Shown: one piece after another, positions 62,039 to 64,000 of the stretch
Layout: the number at the start of each line of letters is the position of its first letter
Numbering within the stretch: the stretch's first letter is position 1
NCBI GenBank assembly: GCA_946624935.1
Contig: CAMOSN010000001.1
Span: forward strand, 1 to 64,000
Direction of reading: 5' to 3'
Length of the DNA: 64,000 nt
From: an uncultured Lachnospiraceae bacterium
GTDB lineage: Bacteria > Bacillota > Clostridia > Lachnospirales > Lachnospiraceae
The notes under the pieces: generated by a model
Seen by the model: only the letters and a program-made list of their open reading frames with translations
Database searches by the model: none
Told to the model about the DNA's origin: nothing
Position numbers and translations under genes: made by a program

Positions 62039-63091
62039 TTATTGATAAGCTTCGCAGGTAGTCTTAACGGTTTCCCAATCGTACTCTTCCAGAGTCGGGA
62101 TGCCATAGTCGGCAGGATTGCCTTCGCCAAGTCCTGCATTGAACAGCGTCCAGGAATAACCGGAGATGGAGTAGGACATGAACTTGTCAGCTTCTTCGCC
62201 GGTCAGGCCAATGATGTTGAAGCCTTTTTCTGCAGCGAAATCCTTCACAGCGTCGGTTTCGATTGCAGCATTGAAAGCTTCCACGAGTGCGTCCACGATT
62301 TCCTGCGGGGTGTCACGCGGGATCATGATCGGCCAGGTCTCGTTCAGGTTCGGGATATTCTCGGTGCCTTCCACCTCTGTAGTAACAGAAGGAGTTGTCA
62401 CACCGATGCCGGTGAACTCAAACGGATCAGCACAGGTAACAAAGATCGGAACCAGCATATCGCCGTTCAGATAATCGATAACGGAAGACAGTGAGCCGGC
62501 ACCAACCATAACATCGCCTGCGATGCAGCCTACTGCTGCGTCCGCGCAGGAACCGAACACGCTGTAAGCCGGAGCTGCAACGCCCTTGGCAGCGCAGATC
62601 GCTTCAAACTGGGTGTGCGGACCATTACCGTAAGCACCGATACCGAAGCTGTTGCCCTCAGCAAGATAGTTGAACAGATCTTCTGTCGTAGCTACGCCTG
62701 AATCCTTATTGGCGAATACGACTGCCGGGCCGGAATAGGGATGGAAGGAGATCCAGTCCTGCCAGCTGGACTCGGAGTAATTGTAGATCGGATAGGAAGA
62801 AAATCCGCCGGTACCGGTCGCGAACATGCTGTAGCCGTCATGCGGCTGTTCCAGAACATAGTCGCAGGCCACTGCAGAATTGGCACCTTCCATGTTGACA
62901 CAGTTGATGTTTTCGCCAAGATAATTAGCCATCTCAGCCACTACAGGACGAACAGCCGTATCGGTTCCGCCGCCGGCACCGTAACCGATATAAACGGTCG
63001 GTGTGCCGTTTCCGAAAACAGCCGCCATTGCAGCCGTGCTGCCGGTGAATACCAGCGCAAGACCCATAGCCATTGCAACAAGTTTTTTCAT
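62039..63091 (-). CDS. tctC: Tripartite tricarboxylate transporter substrate-binding protein
   Basis: The 350-aa exported binding protein has a signal peptide (MKKLVAMAMGLALVFTGSTAAMAA) and a Bug-type fold with GYGAGGGTDTAVRPVVAEMANYLGE near the N-terminus, AYGNGPHTQFEA, the GDVMVGAGSLSSVIDYL region and a full C-terminal lobe. ATG 63091 follows GGAGGA; the track start at 63205 is far upstream. A truncated paralogue lies at 50771. The ligand is probably a carboxylate. Confidence 0.9.
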   Translation of the reverse strand: MKKLVAMAMGLALVFTGSTAAMAAVFGNGTPTVYIGYGAGGGTDTAVRPVVAEMANYLGENINCVNMEGANSAVACDYVLEQPHDGYSMFATGTGGFSSYPIYNYSESSWQDWISFHPYSGPAVVFANKDSGVATTEDLFNYLAEGNSFGIGAYGNGPHTQFEAICAAKGVAAPAYSVFGSCADAAVGCIAGDVMVGAGSLSSVIDYLNGDMLVPIFVTCADPFEFTGIGVTTPSVTTEVEGTENIPNLNETWPIMIPRDTPQEIVDALVEAFNAAIETDAVKDFAAEKGFNIIGLTGEEADKFMSYSISGYSWTLFNAGLGEGNPADYGIPTLEEYDWETVKTTCEAYQ

Positions 63092-63193
63092 TAGAGATGT
63101 CCTCCTTTTACAAGATTTTGTCCGACCAGCGGACGATTGATCCAGAAGATGGCTTTTTAAACCGATCTGCCGGACCCCTACCCTATGATACCG

Positions 63194-63249
63194 AACTGTA
63201 CTCAACAGTTGATAGTTAAAGTATATAATAATATCCGAAGGATTGTCAA
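63194..63249 (-). promoter_or_regulatory. Promoter and inverted repeat of the tct operon
   Basis: On the minus strand TTGACA (63244-63249) and TATACT (63220-63225) are 18 bp apart. The perfect inverted repeat AACTGT-ACTCA-ACAGTT (63194-63210) lies about 10 bp downstream of the -10, a possible GntR operator. Confidence 0.6.
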
Positions 63250-63491
63250 TTCTTTTTCATTTCCGATGGCATATTTAACAAATCCCTTTACAGGAACCGG
63301 TGGTGTTCTTGTTGAAATGACTTATTCTGAAACAATTATCACATTGTTATCTGTCATAATATTAAAATATAATACGTACAATATTCTGACATCGAAGGCG
63401 GGCCCTTCCAAGACGTGAAAAATCGATCCCGTACGAAGGAAGGACCGGTGGAATATATCATTTGTCGGAGCGTTCCCGGGACCGCAGACTA

Positions 63492-63526
63492 TAAAAGCGC
63501 CTCCAGGGAATATACCTGGAAGCGCT
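63492..63526 (-). terminator. Terminator of hpf
   Basis: AGCGCCTCCAGG and CCTGGAAGCGCT pair with one mismatch around a 7-nt loop; TTTTATAG follows on the minus strand. Confidence 0.8.
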
Positions 63527-63575
63527 GCAGTTCAAACAGTCAGTGGTTCACTCCGTAATATATGCGAAAGGTCTG

Positions 63576-64000
63576 TCAGAATTCCGGCTCGATCAGTCCG
63601 TAAGTATTGCCCTTTCTTTTATAGACCACATTGATTTCATCGGTCTCGGCATTACAGAATACAAAGAAGCTGTGTCCGAGAAGCTCCATCTGTACACAGG
63701 CATCCTCGGGATACATGGGCTTGATATCGAACTTTTTGGTGCGGACGATTTTCACTTCTTCCATCGGCTCGCTTTCATTTTCCATGAATTCCTTGCGGAA
63801 ACTGCCGCCGCCGTGATGACGTTCAATGATTTTTTCCCTGTACTTGCGCAGCTGGCGTTCGATCACTTCCTCCACCAGATCGATGGAAACATACATATCA
63901 TTGCTTACCTGTTCCGAGCGGATGATATTGCCCTTAACAGGGATTGTAACCTCAATTTTCTGGCGGCCGCCTTTCTCCACACTCATTGCCACCGAAACTT
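63576..64000 (-). CDS. hpf: Ribosome hibernation promoting factor, long form (5' end beyond window)
   Basis: The reading frame is open through the window edge, so the N-terminus is missing. What remains is the end of the ribosome-binding domain (EVTIPVKGNIIRSEQVSNDMYVSIDLVEEVIERQLRKYREKI), a charged linker, and the C-terminal dimerisation domain (VRTKKFDIKPMYPEDACVQMELLGHSFFVFCNAETDEINVVYKRKGNTYGLIEPE) that defines long HPF, which makes 100S ribosomes. The terminator follows 50 bp after the stop. Confidence 0.93.
   Translation of the reverse strand, partial: VSVAMSVEKGGRQKIEVTIPVKGNIIRSEQVSNDMYVSIDLVEEVIERQLRKYREKIIERHHGGGSFRKEFMENESEPMEEVKIVRTKKFDIKPMYPEDACVQMELLGHSFFVFCNAETDEINVVYKRKGNTYGLIEPEF

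Larger units (their letters stand above)
63092..63575. other. Intergenic stretch between hpf and tctC
   Basis: It contains the tct promoter and operator candidate and the hpf terminator, both listed. The AT-rich middle (about 63250-63410) has no gene and nothing else I could recognise. Confidence 0.5.

Overview
The window looks like a chromosomal segment of an anaerobic, low-to-mid GC Firmicute of class Clostridia, most like an acetogenic Lachnospiraceae. The grounds are Wood-Ljungdahl genes (acsC, acsE, the corrinoid activator, fchA, folD), class III ribonucleotide reductase, indolepyruvate:ferredoxin oxidoreductase, strong AGGAGG-type ribosome sites, and Firmicute morphogenesis clusters (sepF-ylmH, mreBCD). 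No rRNA, tRNA, CRISPR array, prophage or intact insertion sequence was seen. Family names come from reading protein motifs by eye; no database search was run.

Layout. (1) 1-7454, plus: methyl-branch operon acsC, acsE, acsV-like, DUF3786, fchA, folD, DUF3786, with a strong hairpin in most gaps. (2) 7.5-14 kb, plus: gdhA with its own promoter and terminator; two secreted proteins (SH3 and Ig/FN3-like); an aldo/keto reductase with a ferredoxin tail and a metallo-beta-lactamase-fold hydrolase; an 84-aa protein behind a promoter covered by tandem palindromes. (3) 14.2-21.9 kb, plus: overlapping patatin, TPR and DUF4037 nucleotidyltransferase-like genes, then nrdG, an nrdD carrying a C-terminal redoxin domain, a thioredoxin reductase and a DUF1622 membrane protein. 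(4) 22-27.6 kb: a tyrosine recombinase, then on minus a soluble hybrid histidine kinase with a YgjP-like peptidase, and a flavodoxin. (5) 27.8-44.5 kb, minus: a division cluster (hlyD-like, yggS, sepF, ylmH, aroB, lspA, rluD) and a morphogenesis cluster (radC, mreB, mreC, mreD, mrdA, minC, rodA, mgsA, dacF). The second has minC but no minD or minE at the usual place. (6) 44.6-50.8 kb: an acyl-CoA synthetase divergent from iorA-iorB-paaK-ACT, an arylpyruvate/aryl-acid-CoA module. (7) 50.8-63.1 kb: a truncated tctC paralogue, pyk with a 45-aa membrane-protein gene ahead of it, then a carbohydrate-acid type cluster: beta-hydroxyacid dehydrogenase, split transketolase, GntR regulator, two SDR dehydrogenases and tctABC. 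The window closes in the 3' part of hpf.

How the genes work together. Region 1 carries C1 units on tetrahydrofolate to the corrinoid protein that feeds acetyl-CoA synthase. The nrdG-nrdD-trxB block looks like a self-contained deoxynucleotide supply with its own reductant chain. Regions 5a and 5b build and divide the rod-shaped wall. Region 6 is suited to ferredoxin-linked oxidation of aromatic keto acids and CoA activation of aryl acids. Region 7 is suited to import of an acidic substrate by a tripartite tricarboxylate transporter and its oxidation, cleavage and reduction; the substrate cannot be read from sequence.

Points most worth following: the NrdD-redoxin fusion; the patatin/TPR/nucleotidyltransferase triad; the tandem GTAGT-N7-ACTAC operators; orphan minC; twin DUF3786 genes in the C1 operon; the truncated tctC copy; and REP-like and degenerate tandem repeats scattered between minus-strand genes.
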